Assembly (NCBI RefSeq): GCF_900182705.1
Contig: NZ_FXTP01000001.1
Span: 186,001-250,000 of the forward strand
Source: Gracilimonas mengyeensis
Lineage (GTDB): Bacteria > Bacteroidota > Rhodothermia > Balneolales > Balneolaceae
Reading direction: 5' to 3'
Length of the DNA: 64,000 nt
In this document: one piece after another, positions 28,252-37,074 of the stretch
Layout: each line of letters opens with the position of its first letter
Position numbering within the stretch: the first letter of the stretch is position 1
Notes under the pieces: generated by a model
What the model was told of the DNA's origin: nothing
What the model saw: only the letters and a program-made list of their open reading frames with translations
The model's database searches: none
Translations under genes and position numbers: made by a program

Positions 28252-28743
28252 TTAGTCTTTTTTGATGATGAATAGGGGCTGCTCGTATTCTACGGGCTGA
28301 CCATCGTCAACCAGTATTTTTTGAACGGTGCCGGAAAACTCGGCTTCAATCTCGTTCATAATTTTCATGGCTTCAACAATACAAAGTGTTTGGCCTTTGG
28401 ATACAGAGTCACCCACTTTCACAAAAGCATCCGAATCGGGATCCGGAGATTCGTAGAAAGTACCTACGATTGGGGAGGTCACCGTGTCGCCGTCAGGTTG
28501 ATCTGCTTTGTCATCTGCCTTAGATGCATCAGCTGCAGCCGGTTGCTGTGGCTGTTGTGGGGCAGGCTGAGGCGCAGCGGGTTGTGCAGGAGCTTGGCCC
28601 ATAGGCTGAGTGGTATAGGTAACCTGCTCTGGGGTGCCTTGCTTTTTAACTTTAATTTTAAAGTCTCCTTCCTCCAGAGACACTTCGTTTACATCGCTTT
28701 CTGCGATGAGGTCTAAAATGTTTTTTATGAGTTTTAAATCCAT
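28252..28743 (-). CDS. accB: Biotin carboxyl carrier protein
   Basis: A protein of 163 residues: N-terminal helix domain ([20 protein letters not shown]), a flexible Pro/Ala/Gln linker (about 45-80) and the biotinyl domain. The biotin-bearing Lys127 sits in [13 protein letters not shown]; the usual AMKM is AMKI, a common variant. It shuttles carboxyl groups between AccC and the transferase. It lies 8 bases after efp, in the same operon. Confidence 0.96.
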   Translation of the reverse strand: MDLKLIKNILDLIAESDVNEVSLEEGDFKIKVKKQGTPEQVTYTTQPMGQAPAQPAAPQPAPQQPQQPAAADASKADDKADQPDGDTVTSPIVGTFYESPDPDSDAFVKVGDSVSKGQTLCIVEAMKIMNEIEAEFSGTVQKILVDDGQPVEYEQPLFIIKKD

Positions 28744-28751
28744 GATAAGGG

Positions 28752-29321
28752 TTATTTAGCTCGTTCTATGTATTCTCCGGTTCGGGTATCTACGCGAATT
28801 TTTTCGCCTTCGTTGATGAATAGTGGCACATTTACGGTTGCACCAGATTCCAAAGTGGCAGGCTTGCTGCCACCTTGTGCAGTATCACCGCGTACGCCGG
28901 GATCCGTTTGTTCCACTACTGCTTCGATATGGTCTTTAGGTTCGGCATATAAAACGGTTTCTTCATCGGCATTTACTACAACCGTGCAGTTTTGCCCGTC
29001 AACAAAAAATCCTTTGCGTTCAACCTGAGAGGCATTAATAGGAACCTGTTCATAGGTATCGGTATGCATCAGGAAATAAATTTCACCGTCATTGTACAGG
29101 TACTGGTAATCGCGCGTTTCTACACGAACTGCTTCGGCATTTTCGCCGGAGCGCCAGGTTTTATCAATATTTTTACCGTTTACAATTCCTTTCAGCTTGG
29201 TGCGGACAAAAGCAGGGCCTTTGCCGGGTTTTACGTGCTGAAATTCGGTAATGGAATAGAGCTCACCGTCCATATCCAGAACCATTCCGTTTCTGAAATC
29301 CGATGTTGATACTTTAGACAT
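28752..29321 (-). CDS. efp: Elongation factor P
   Basis: A protein of 189 residues with three OB-like domains. The tip loop in [17 protein letters not shown] carries Lys34, the residue modified in many bacteria; whether it is modified here cannot be told. The C-terminal domain has [22 protein letters not shown], the typical EF-P signature. EF-P relieves ribosome stalling at polyproline. The start is preceded by GGAGGAAAATTAATT. It is the first gene of the efp-accB-accC-gcvH operon, an order common in many phyla. Confidence 0.97.
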   Translation of the reverse strand: MSKVSTSDFRNGMVLDMDGELYSITEFQHVKPGKGPAFVRTKLKGIVNGKNIDKTWRSGENAEAVRVETRDYQYLYNDGEIYFLMHTDTYEQVPINASQVERKGFFVDGQNCTVVVNADEETVLYAEPKDHIEAVVEQTDPGVRGDTAQGGSKPATLESGATVNVPLFINEGEKIRVDTRTGEYIERAK

Positions 29322-29387
29322 TAATTAATTTTCCTCCGTTAAATTTCGACCAAAAATACCACCTGCCTGCTTGGATAACAAACCGGT

Positions 29388-30734
29388 TTAGATGAAATTG
29401 GTAATCAGATTATAGAGTATGGCGGCAGGGCAGATATACTTGATGAAAACAGGCCATACTTTCGAAAATAAGGTTTGTTTGATACCCGCATAGCCATATT
29501 CCATTTCATTGATGGCATTTTCGGTTTTCCAAAAGTAGCCTACAAAAATACAGATTAAGAACCCTCCAAGAGGCAATCCTATACTGCTAAACAGGTAATC
29601 AAACCAGCCAATGAGTACCGGGAAGTAAGAGACAAATACAGAAACTACCAGAATACTCAGCCCCACAGACCAGGCAGCTTTTTTGCGTTTTACTTCAAAT
29701 TCATCAATCACATAAGATACGGGAACCTCGAGCAGTGAAATAGTGGAGGTTAAGGCGGCAATACTTAGCAGCAGGAAGAAAGTTACTCCCAGTAGCATAC
29801 CCACTCCGCCACCAATAGTGTGGAAAAGGGCAGGGAGAATTTGGAATACGAGGTCAGTACTGGAAGCCAGTGAGCCACCAGCACTAATATTGATGCCCTG
29901 ACTTTGAGCCAGATACATAGCCGGGACAATCAAGAGTCCGGCAAGAAAGGCAATACCCACATCAGCCAGCGTTACAAAAGCAGCGGCTTGCGGGATGTTT
30001 TCCTTTTTGTTGAGGTAAGATCCGTAGGTAATCAAGGCACCCATCCCCAAAGAAAGAGAGAAGAAAGCCTGCCCCATGGCAGAGAAAATAAGGTTGGCGT
30101 TAATTTTACTGAAATCAGGCAGCAGGTACACGCTAACACCTTCGGCACTGCCCGGTTGTAACAACACATATACAATCATCACAACGATGATAGTAATTAA
30201 AAGGGGCATCATGGCTTTAGTGGCTCTTTCGATGCCGTCACTTACCCCGCCTGTGATAATCTTAATAGTTCCGAGCATAAAAACGGTAGCGATAATCGCA
30301 TTTTTAAACCCATTCCCGGTATCCGTGAGCCAGTCGGCGGCACCACCCCATCCGAAGAAGTAGAAAATCTCTTCGAAGGCAAAACCAAATGCCCAGCCGG
30401 CAATAACGGTATAAAAGGAGAGGATCATCACCCCGCAAATTACACCCCATAGCCCGACAAGTGGGAAAAATTTGTTGGTACTGATATCGCGAAAAGCACC
30501 AACGGGGTTCTTGCCAGACCGGCGGCCAATAGTAATTTCAGCGGCCATTACGGGGAAACCTATGGCGAAGGTACACAGCAGGTAAATAAGCAGGTAGGCG
30601 GCTCCACCTTCGGTAGCTACTTTGGTTGGGAAAGCCCAGATGTTGCCTAAGCCCACGGCTGAGCCTGCTGCAGCCAAAATAAAACCAAGTTTTGAATTCC
30701 ATGAACCTCGTTCGGTGGTCGTTAGTCCAGCCAA
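29388..30734 (-). CDS. Sodium-dependent transporter of the NSS/SNF family
   Basis: A protein of 448 residues with about 11-12 membrane helices. TM1 carries the family signature GSAVGLGNIWAFPTKVATEGGAAYLLIY, with the unwound Na+/substrate site; later come GMGALITYGSYLNKKENI and SIAALTSTISLLEVPVSYVID. Bacterial members import amino acids with sodium. The substrate is unknown. It has a leading GGAGG site and stands as a single gene between efp and pulA, both on the same strand. Confidence 0.94.
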   Translation of the reverse strand: MAGLTTTERGSWNSKLGFILAAAGSAVGLGNIWAFPTKVATEGGAAYLLIYLLCTFAIGFPVMAAEITIGRRSGKNPVGAFRDISTNKFFPLVGLWGVICGVMILSFYTVIAGWAFGFAFEEIFYFFGWGGAADWLTDTGNGFKNAIIATVFMLGTIKIITGGVSDGIERATKAMMPLLITIIVVMIVYVLLQPGSAEGVSVYLLPDFSKINANLIFSAMGQAFFSLSLGMGALITYGSYLNKKENIPQAAAFVTLADVGIAFLAGLLIVPAMYLAQSQGINISAGGSLASSTDLVFQILPALFHTIGGGVGMLLGVTFFLLLSIAALTSTISLLEVPVSYVIDEFEVKRKKAAWSVGLSILVVSVFVSYFPVLIGWFDYLFSSIGLPLGGFLICIFVGYFWKTENAINEMEYGYAGIKQTLFSKVWPVFIKYICPAAILYNLITNFI

Positions 30735-30781
30735 GTGATTTCCTCCTTAGGATGATTATTGATTATTCGGCGTAAAATATT

Positions 30782-32809
30782 TTAAGCTTTGTTCACACGC
30801 AACTTTCTGAGCACCACTCCGCTGCCGGGAGGCACTTTATATGAATTTTTTACACTTTTCATGGTCTGAAAGCCGGCTTTGCGGTCATTGGCAACTAATT
30901 CCCAATATCCCTCGGGTAAGGTGATATCGTGTGCCTGATCAAAATTTGCGTTCAATGATACAAAGTAATCATACATATCACCTGAACTTTTTCCATCAAT
31001 TGACCAAGTGATGTGGAACGGATCTTTATATACTTTAAAATTAACTTCCTGAGGTTGTGCTTTTCGTAAGGCAGGTGATTTTAACCGTAATTTTATCAGC
31101 CCTTTATAGTACTCATAAAGTGCTTTATTTACAGTTGATTCCTCAAAATTCAGCCAGTTGGTGGCGTCGTCTTTATTGTAAGTATCCCGGTTTATTTTTC
31201 CCTTATCAGGGTCTACATTATCAGGATCTTGTACCACTTTTGTGCGCGCCCATTCTTGTCCGGCATGCATCATGGTAATGCCCTGGGAGGTAAAAAGAAC
31301 AATAGCAGCAAACAAAGCCGTCTTTTCTTCTTTCTCCGTTAGCTTGGTAGCGGTCATCTTATCTTCAAAAACCTGCTGCTTCTTTTCCGGGTTATGCACC
31401 AGTCGGATGTAATCTCCAAGTGTATGCCCGTCATGACTTTCCAGGTAATTTACAGAGTGACCCGAATGATTAAATAATCCGTTTTCAGACCCTTTAAGGG
31501 TTCCCCTGATGAAATTTTCAATTCCAAAGCGGGTGAGATGCGGATCTTTATCGGAGAAGATGATGCCTTTATTTTCCATGGGATTGTATCCCTTAAAAGC
31601 ATTCCGATAATGGTCATTCCAGGAAGCCCAGTCGTGGTCGGAGTAACCATCGGGTTTATAATCTCCACCCCAGGGTTCGGCTATTAAAACAACGTTTGGG
31701 TTGATTTTTCGGGCTTCATCACGGATTAAGTCTACCGTTTCCCAGTCAATCAAACCAGCTAAATCGAACCGAAAGCCATCAATATGAAATTCTTGCATCC
31801 AGTATTTGATGGATTCTACAATCAGTTGACGGGAGTGTTGAGCAGCGGTATTGATGTCATTACCGGTCCAGCTGTCATTCAGGAAGTTACCTTTTTCATC
31901 CAGCCGGAAATAGTGATCCTTAGCCGTGTATTTCAGAGGATTGATATCATAATGGGAAGCATGATTGTACACCACGTCCATGATGACGGAGATATTCTCT
32001 TTATGAAGCTCATTTACCAGCTGCTTAAGCTCAGTATGGGCTTTACGTGTAACACCATTTAAGGCACCGGCTTCTGTAGAACCATTCGAAGCATACATGG
32101 TTTCCGGTACAAAATGGAAGGAGGTCATGTAGCCCCAATAATTAGTGGCATAAGCATTCCAGGTATTTTTAACCCCTTCATCCGTCTCTTTATTAAAAGG
32201 CGGTTCGGTGTACGCAAATTTTTGGAGGGGAAGAAATTCAACAGCATTCACCCCCATTTCTTTCAAATGGGCAATACCGCCACGTTGGGCTTCCCTGAAA
32301 TCATTATAAATTCCCTGCACAAAGGTTTTAGCAGAAGGGTGGGCCACCAGGTCTTTGATATGAGTTTCGTAGATAACCAAATCCCGCGCATCTTCCGGGG
32401 TGGAAAAGGCTTGGTCTTCCCAAGTGAAACCATTCTGGCGAATAATTTTGGTCTTGGGAAATTGCAGGTGATGATTTCGCGTGGTCACATGTTTGCTCCA
32501 CGGATCGGCCACCGGATATTTGGTATTCATGAACCGCCGGCTGTCTTTGGGACCGTCTATTTTGTAGGCATACCATTTGCCATAAAAATGGTCATTGATG
32601 ATGGTTTGCCAGATGTCTTGCTCGTTCTTTTCCAAGGGAAACTCAAGGCCTTCATCATCCTCATAGTTTTGATAGATGATCAGCGTAACTTCATGAGCTT
32701 TAGGAGAAAATAGGCGAAATACAGTCTTCTCTTTATCTACCGTACAGCCGAGTGAATAGTCCTTCAGGTTGTCGATAGTACAGGTGTTTTTTTTAGCAGA
32801 AATTTCCAA
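30782..32809 (-). CDS. pulA: Type I pullulanase
   Basis: A protein of 675 residues: N-terminal CBM48-like domain (about 20-110; LGCTVDKEKTVFRLFSPKA) and a GH13 catalytic barrel. The GH13 regions are clear: YNHASHY (281-287), the nucleophile Asp349 in IDGFRFDLAGL, the acid/base Glu378 in IAEPWGG, and YLESHDGHTL with the His-Asp pair of region IV. It debranches alpha-1,6 links in glycogen or pullulan. No signal peptide is seen, so it acts in the cytosol, probably on stored glycogen. No other glycogen genes are nearby. Confidence 0.93.
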   Translation of the reverse strand: MEISAKKNTCTIDNLKDYSLGCTVDKEKTVFRLFSPKAHEVTLIIYQNYEDDEGLEFPLEKNEQDIWQTIINDHFYGKWYAYKIDGPKDSRRFMNTKYPVADPWSKHVTTRNHHLQFPKTKIIRQNGFTWEDQAFSTPEDARDLVIYETHIKDLVAHPSAKTFVQGIYNDFREAQRGGIAHLKEMGVNAVEFLPLQKFAYTEPPFNKETDEGVKNTWNAYATNYWGYMTSFHFVPETMYASNGSTEAGALNGVTRKAHTELKQLVNELHKENISVIMDVVYNHASHYDINPLKYTAKDHYFRLDEKGNFLNDSWTGNDINTAAQHSRQLIVESIKYWMQEFHIDGFRFDLAGLIDWETVDLIRDEARKINPNVVLIAEPWGGDYKPDGYSDHDWASWNDHYRNAFKGYNPMENKGIIFSDKDPHLTRFGIENFIRGTLKGSENGLFNHSGHSVNYLESHDGHTLGDYIRLVHNPEKKQQVFEDKMTATKLTEKEEKTALFAAIVLFTSQGITMMHAGQEWARTKVVQDPDNVDPDKGKINRDTYNKDDATNWLNFEESTVNKALYEYYKGLIKLRLKSPALRKAQPQEVNFKVYKDPFHITWSIDGKSSGDMYDYFVSLNANFDQAHDITLPEGYWELVANDRKAGFQTMKSVKNSYKVPPGSGVVLRKLRVNKA

Positions 32810-32848
32810 CTACATAGGGATTTTATTGGGTGCCCGGTAAATATATTA

Positions 32849-34882
32849 TTAAGTGATGGGGCTGCCGGGCTCAGCAGATGTTTCTACAAATTTTAGTTCT
32901 CCATCCGGGGTCTCGGCCATCAGTATCATACCCTGGCTTTCAACCCCCATCAGTTTTTTGGGAGCCAAATTGGCTACCACACTTACTTTTTGTCCGGGCA
33001 GGGCTTCGGCTTTAAAGTCGTTAGCAATGCCAGACACAATGGTTCTTTTTTCAAGACCAATATCAACAGTTAGCTTTAACAGTTTATTGGACTTCTCAAT
33101 TTTTTCAGCAGTCAGGATTTCACCTGCACGTAGGTCCAGTTTCATGAAATCACCAAACTCGATATTGTCTTTGAGTTCAGGTACATCGGGAGTAGGGTCG
33201 GCGGCAGCGGCTTTATCGTGTAATTTCTGAATTTGTGCCTCGATGACATCGTCTTCCAGTTTCTCAAACAAAATATCACCCTGGTTAACAGAAGCTCCTT
33301 CTTCCAGCATATCAGGACCAATATCGTCCCAGCTGAAATCATCACTTAACCCAAGCTGAGATCTCAATTGCTTCATTTTCTCCGGGAGGATGGGCTCAAA
33401 CATACAAGCCAGTGCTGCACTTATTTGTAAACTCACGTGCAATGTATTGCCGGATTTGAGTGGCTCGGTCTTGCGGGTTTTCCAGGGCTCCGTTTCGGTG
33501 AAATACCGATTCCCGATCCGGGCCAGGTTCATCGTTTCGTTGATGGCTTCTTTAAACTTAAAATTCTCGTAAGCCGCGGTCACTTTTTCCTTTTGCTCGG
33601 TAATGGCTTCTAAAGCCTCTTTGTCCGTATCAGTGGGTTCTAATAGCTCGGGAACTTTTCCATCTGCATAATTTACGGTGAAGGAAAGGGAGCGATTGGT
33701 GAAATTACCCAGTACATCCGCGAGTTCCGTGTTAACCCGCATCTGAAAATCTTTCCATGAAAAATCAGAATCTTTGGATTCAGGCAGGGTAGTACCCAGG
33801 GCATAGCGCAATAAATCGGGTTCAAATTCTTCCAAATATTCATACAACCATACGGCCCAGCCACGAGAGGTAGATAATTTCTTGCCTTCCAGGTTTAGGA
33901 ATTCATTGGCCGGAACGTTCTTGGGAAGCACATAATCGCCATGTTCCATCAGCACTACCGGGAACATGATGCAGTGGAATACAATGTTATCTTTTCCGAT
34001 GAAGTGATACAGCTCGGTATCTTCATCTTGCCAGTATTTTTTCCATAACTCTGGCTCGCCTTTATCCCGGGCCCATTCTTTGGTGGCCGATACGTAGCCA
34101 ATGGGCGCATCAAACCAAACGTAAAGCACTTTGCCTTCGGCTTCTTCAAGCGGAACGGGCACGCCCCAGCTTAGGTCGCGGGTGGCCGCACGATCAGCCA
34201 GTCCGTCATTCAGCCAGCTTTTCACCTGTCCCATTACATTGGGCTTCCAGTTTTCTCGGGTCTCAATCCATTTTTCCAGTTTGGGTTGTACTTCACCCAG
34301 CGGCATGTACCAGTGTTCAGTTTTTTTAAGTTCGGGTTTCTCGCCGGACAGTGCGCTTACCGGATCTATCAATTCAGTAGGAGAGAGGGAGGTGCCGCAT
34401 TTTTCACACTGATCGCCATAGGCCTCTTCATATCCGCAATTTGGACACGTTCCTTTTACATAGCGATCGGGAAGAAACATCTCAGATTTTGGATCATACA
34501 GCTGTTCTTCTGTTTTCTTTTTGAAGAAGCCTTTCTCATACAGGGTAGTAAAGAACTCCTGTGAGGTTTCGTGATGCACTTTGGAGCTGGTGCGACCGTA
34601 GTAGTCAAAGGAAATTCCAAAGTCTTCGAATACCTTCTTATTCATTTCATGGTAACGGTCCACGATATCCTGTGGAGAAACGCCTTCTTTTTCAGCGGCA
34701 ATGGTAATGGGTACGCCGTGCTCATCGGAACCGCAAATGTAGACTACATCTGCATCGGTAAGACGCTTGTAGCGTACGTAAAAATCCGGAGTTAAATAGG
34801 CTCCGGCAAGGTGTCCGAGGTGAATAGGTCCATTGGCGTAAGGCAGCGCCGAGGTAACAAGAATACGTTTATTATCAGCCAT
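32849..34882 (-). CDS. metG: Methionyl-tRNA synthetase
   Basis: A protein of 677 residues of the longer MetRS type. The ATP site has PYANGPIHLGHLAGAY (HLGH at 21-24) and the KMSKS loop is KLSTS (335-339). A zinc knuckle has Cys146/149/159/162 (CPNCG, CEKCG). The anticodon-binding helical domain follows, and the C-terminal 100 residues are an OB-fold tRNA-binding domain (FMKLDLRAGEILTAEKIEKS ... GMILMAE). It charges tRNA-Met and is single and essential. A 1-kb repeat-rich gap lies upstream. Confidence 0.97.
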   Translation of the reverse strand: MADNKRILVTSALPYANGPIHLGHLAGAYLTPDFYVRYKRLTDADVVYICGSDEHGVPITIAAEKEGVSPQDIVDRYHEMNKKVFEDFGISFDYYGRTSSKVHHETSQEFFTTLYEKGFFKKKTEEQLYDPKSEMFLPDRYVKGTCPNCGYEEAYGDQCEKCGTSLSPTELIDPVSALSGEKPELKKTEHWYMPLGEVQPKLEKWIETRENWKPNVMGQVKSWLNDGLADRAATRDLSWGVPVPLEEAEGKVLYVWFDAPIGYVSATKEWARDKGEPELWKKYWQDEDTELYHFIGKDNIVFHCIMFPVVLMEHGDYVLPKNVPANEFLNLEGKKLSTSRGWAVWLYEYLEEFEPDLLRYALGTTLPESKDSDFSWKDFQMRVNTELADVLGNFTNRSLSFTVNYADGKVPELLEPTDTDKEALEAITEQKEKVTAAYENFKFKEAINETMNLARIGNRYFTETEPWKTRKTEPLKSGNTLHVSLQISAALACMFEPILPEKMKQLRSQLGLSDDFSWDDIGPDMLEEGASVNQGDILFEKLEDDVIEAQIQKLHDKAAAADPTPDVPELKDNIEFGDFMKLDLRAGEILTAEKIEKSNKLLKLTVDIGLEKRTIVSGIANDFKAEALPGQKVSVVANLAPKKLMGVESQGMILMAETPDGELKFVETSAEPGSPIT

Positions 34883-35021
34883 GTAAATGAGTTATTCTAA
34901 TTTTTCACCAAAGATAAGAAATGATGCCCTCAATATTTAAAACAGAGGATAATTTTTGTTTGGGGTGTTTTTGGTGATATAGTGATGAGGTGATGGGGGA
35001 CTTTGTGAGCTCTTGGCGCTA

Positions 35022-35085
35022 ACACCTCTCATCCCGAGTAATTCGGGACGGGAACATCCGCATTGTCTCCCCGAATTATCGAGAC
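35022..35085. repeat. Dispersed repeat, copy A (second copy at 58323)
   Basis: It begins ACACCTCTCA, contains GGGAACATCCGCATTGT and ends TATCGAGAC. The same blocks in the same order occur at 58323-58393 (GGGAACAGCCGCATTGT). The middle differs; here it contains the small palindrome ATCCCGAGTAATTCGGGA. It is non-coding. Confidence 0.7.
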
Positions 35086-35230
35086 AGGCTAAGGTGAGAC
35101 TTTTGTAATATGAGGAAACTGAATTTTTAATCCGAACACTTCGAGATTCAATGTTCCTTGTTCAATGTTCGATATTCAACTGTTCTCCCTTGCCTGTCCC
35201 GTACCGGTAGGTCGGGGTGGGAGGTGCCTT

Positions 35231-35250
35231 GGTTTTGGCTTGCCAAAACC
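35231..35250. repeat. Perfect small hairpin within a GGAGGTGCC...CGGAGGGTGT unit
   Basis: GGTTTTGG (35231-35238), loop CTTG, CCAAAACC (35243-35250). The flanks GGGAGGTGCC and GGCGGAGGGTGTG resemble those of a unit at 58518-58576. It could fold in RNA or as a cruciform. Confidence 0.6.
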
Positions 35251-35412
35251 GGCGGAGGGTGTGAGATAGCGGATGCAGTTTAAGCTGTTTTAATAAGCAA
35301 GTTAGCGCTCGTTCCGAAGGTCCACCTCTGGAATACATTCGGGGAAACACCGCCTTCCCGTGTTTTGAATGGCTTTGGTTACTCGTCTTCACTTTAGTAC
35401 TAAGGCCAATTT

Positions 35413-35525
35413 AGGGTTCGTTTACAAGCTCCAACAGGACCCTATCACTGTCTCTTTCCCTCCGGCTCACCTATAAGGATGTCTTAACCTTGGCTGTGCC
35501 GCAAGGAAAGAGGTCGCCTTGGTGA
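35413..35525. repeat. Dispersed repeat of about 113 bp (second copy at 54333)
   Basis: Shared blocks in order: AGGGTTCGTTT, ACAGGACCC, TTTCCCTCCGGC, a TGCCGCA block, and GCYTTGGTGA. All recur with nearly the same spacing at 54333-54444. It is non-coding in both places and in the same orientation. Confidence 0.75.
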
Positions 35526-35646
35526 GAAACCTGACATAGAATACAATAAGGCAACTAAGATTTATTTTCGGACTTGCCTGAATGGTTAATGCTGTGCATT
35601 CCGAACCCGAATTTTGGAGTAATCTTGTAAATCCTGTTTAATCCAT

Positions 35647-35686
35647 AAAATCCTGGTTCAACATGCGGGGTCTGAACCAGGATTTT
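35647..35686. repeat. Inverted repeat AAAATCCTGGTTCA
   Basis: AAAATCCTGGTTCA (35647-35660) and TGAACCAGGATTTT (35673-35686) pair over 14 perfect bases with a 12-base loop. AATCCTG-type words flank both sides. Single arms of the same family occur near 54619-54657, 58237-58279 and 58637-58658. Its position, 243 bases before proB, makes an element more likely than a terminator. Confidence 0.75.
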
Positions 35687-35929
35687 GCAGGATGCTTCAG
35701 GATTAGCAAGATTTTACCCTCGCCACGGTGCTCTGCTCTGTGATGTCCAATAGAGGCTCTGCCTCAAACTGATAGCAAGAGCCTCATTGCCAACCTCTGA
35801 ACGCAAATACACCCATCAGAAGAGAAACATCTTAGACTCCCACCAAAATAAATCCTAATAAAAGCGCTTTCATTTCAATTTTCGCCAACAACGCCTTTTT
35901 TGTCCATTTTCAAATTTTATATTTGGGGC

Positions 35930-37072
35930 ATGTCGAAAAAACAAGCAAATAGAAATCAACTACCTGACCACCTGCAGCGGATTGTCATTAAAGTGGGTAG
36001 CCGTATTCTCGTTAATGAGGAAGGGCGGCCTAATCTTGAGCAGATTGAACGTCTTACAGGACAAATTTCCGAGCTGGTGAAAGAAGGGCGGGAGGTTATA
36101 CTGGTATCCTCAGGAGCCATTGCGGCCGGGGTGGAATCACTGGGTTGGGAGGAACGTCCCACGCAATTGCCTGAGTTGCAGATGGCAGCCGCCTTGGGGC
36201 AAAGTGTACTGATGAATCATTACGCCACGGCTTTTTCAAAACTCGGTTGCCGCATTGGACAGATATTACTCACTCATGCCGATCTTAAAAACCGTGAACG
36301 CCATCTGAATGCGCGGAATACCATGCTCACCATGTTGAGGAATAACGTGATCCCGGTGGTGAATGAAAATGATGTGGTTGCGGTCGACGAAATCCGTTTC
36401 GGAGATAATGACGTGCTGGCCTCAATGGTTTCCGCCCTCATTGACGGCGACTTGCTCATTCTTTTAACTACCGCCGATGGATTCTTACAAGTAGAAGACG
36501 GCCAGTTGAAAGATCGTATCCCGGTTTTGGAGGCGATTACCGAAGACACTCTTGCCATGGCCCAGGGCAAAGGAAGCAACTGGTCTTCGGGAGGGATGGC
36601 TTCCAAGCTGAAATCCGCGCAGCATGCAGCACACGCTGGTACGCCTGTGGTTATCGCCAACGGACTAAAGAGCGGAATCATCCGCCAGATTTTGGATGGC
36701 GAAGATGTAGGGACGCTGCTTCTGCCAAGAAAACAGCCCATCAAAGCCCGGAAAAAATGGATTGCTTTCTTTCACCGTCCGCAAGGCGATATTTTTGTGG
36801 ATGATGGAGCTTCCAAAGCCATTTGCATGGAGGGAAACAGTTTGTTGCCGGTGGGTATTCGTAAAACGGAAGGGAAGTTTGGAGTGGGAGATCTGGTCAA
36901 CATCAAAGACACCCATGGAAAGACCATTGCGAGAGGGCTTACGGCCTACTCCAATGACGATATTGAGCGAATCAAAGGACAGCATTCAAACAGCATCAAA
37001 GACATTCTTGGGACTGTTCGTTTTGATGAAGTAGTGCATCGTGATAATTTGGTAGTGTTGGAGGAAGGATAA
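35930..37072 (+). CDS. proB: Glutamate 5-kinase
   Basis: I start it at ATG 35930; an in-frame TTG at 35900 would add ten residues that match nothing. The amino acid kinase domain (about 15-260) has IVIKVGSRILVNEEG, VSSGAIAAGVESLGW, VNENDVVAVDEIRFGDND and SSGGMASKLKSAQHAAHAG. A C-terminal PUA domain follows (about 280-370). It phosphorylates glutamate, the first and feedback-controlled step of proline synthesis, which also serves osmoprotection. Two bases separate it from proA. Confidence 0.96.
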   Translation: MSKKQANRNQLPDHLQRIVIKVGSRILVNEEGRPNLEQIERLTGQISELVKEGREVILVSSGAIAAGVESLGWEERPTQLPELQMAAALGQSVLMNHYATAFSKLGCRIGQILLTHADLKNRERHLNARNTMLTMLRNNVIPVVNENDVVAVDEIRFGDNDVLASMVSALIDGDLLILLTTADGFLQVEDGQLKDRIPVLEAITEDTLAMAQGKGSNWSSGGMASKLKSAQHAAHAGTPVVIANGLKSGIIRQILDGEDVGTLLLPRKQPIKARKKWIAFFHRPQGDIFVDDGASKAICMEGNSLLPVGIRKTEGKFGVGDLVNIKDTHGKTIARGLTAYSNDDIERIKGQHSNSIKDILGTVRFDEVVHRDNLVVLEEG

Positions 37073-37074
37073 TT

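Larger units (their letters stand above)
34883..35929. other. Repeat-rich intergenic region between metG and proB
   Basis: This kilobase between divergent genes has no convincing protein. The first 30 or so bases must hold the metG promoter, and the last 80 (AT-rich, with TTTATATTTGGGGCATG at the proB start) hold that of proB. Between them are several non-coding repeat units described separately: 35022-35085, 35231-35250, 35413-35525 and 35647-35686. A frame of 76 codons on the minus strand (35162-35392) covers the repeats and looks accidental. Confidence 0.65.

Noticed and set aside
32114-32713. A 199-codon plus-strand frame
   Set aside because: Antisense to the pullulanase gene, which has all GH13 regions. 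No ribosome site and no domain.
35162-35392. A 76-codon minus-strand frame upstream of proB
   Set aside because: Composed of hairpin and repeat sequence, with no ribosome site and no similarity to anything I recognise.
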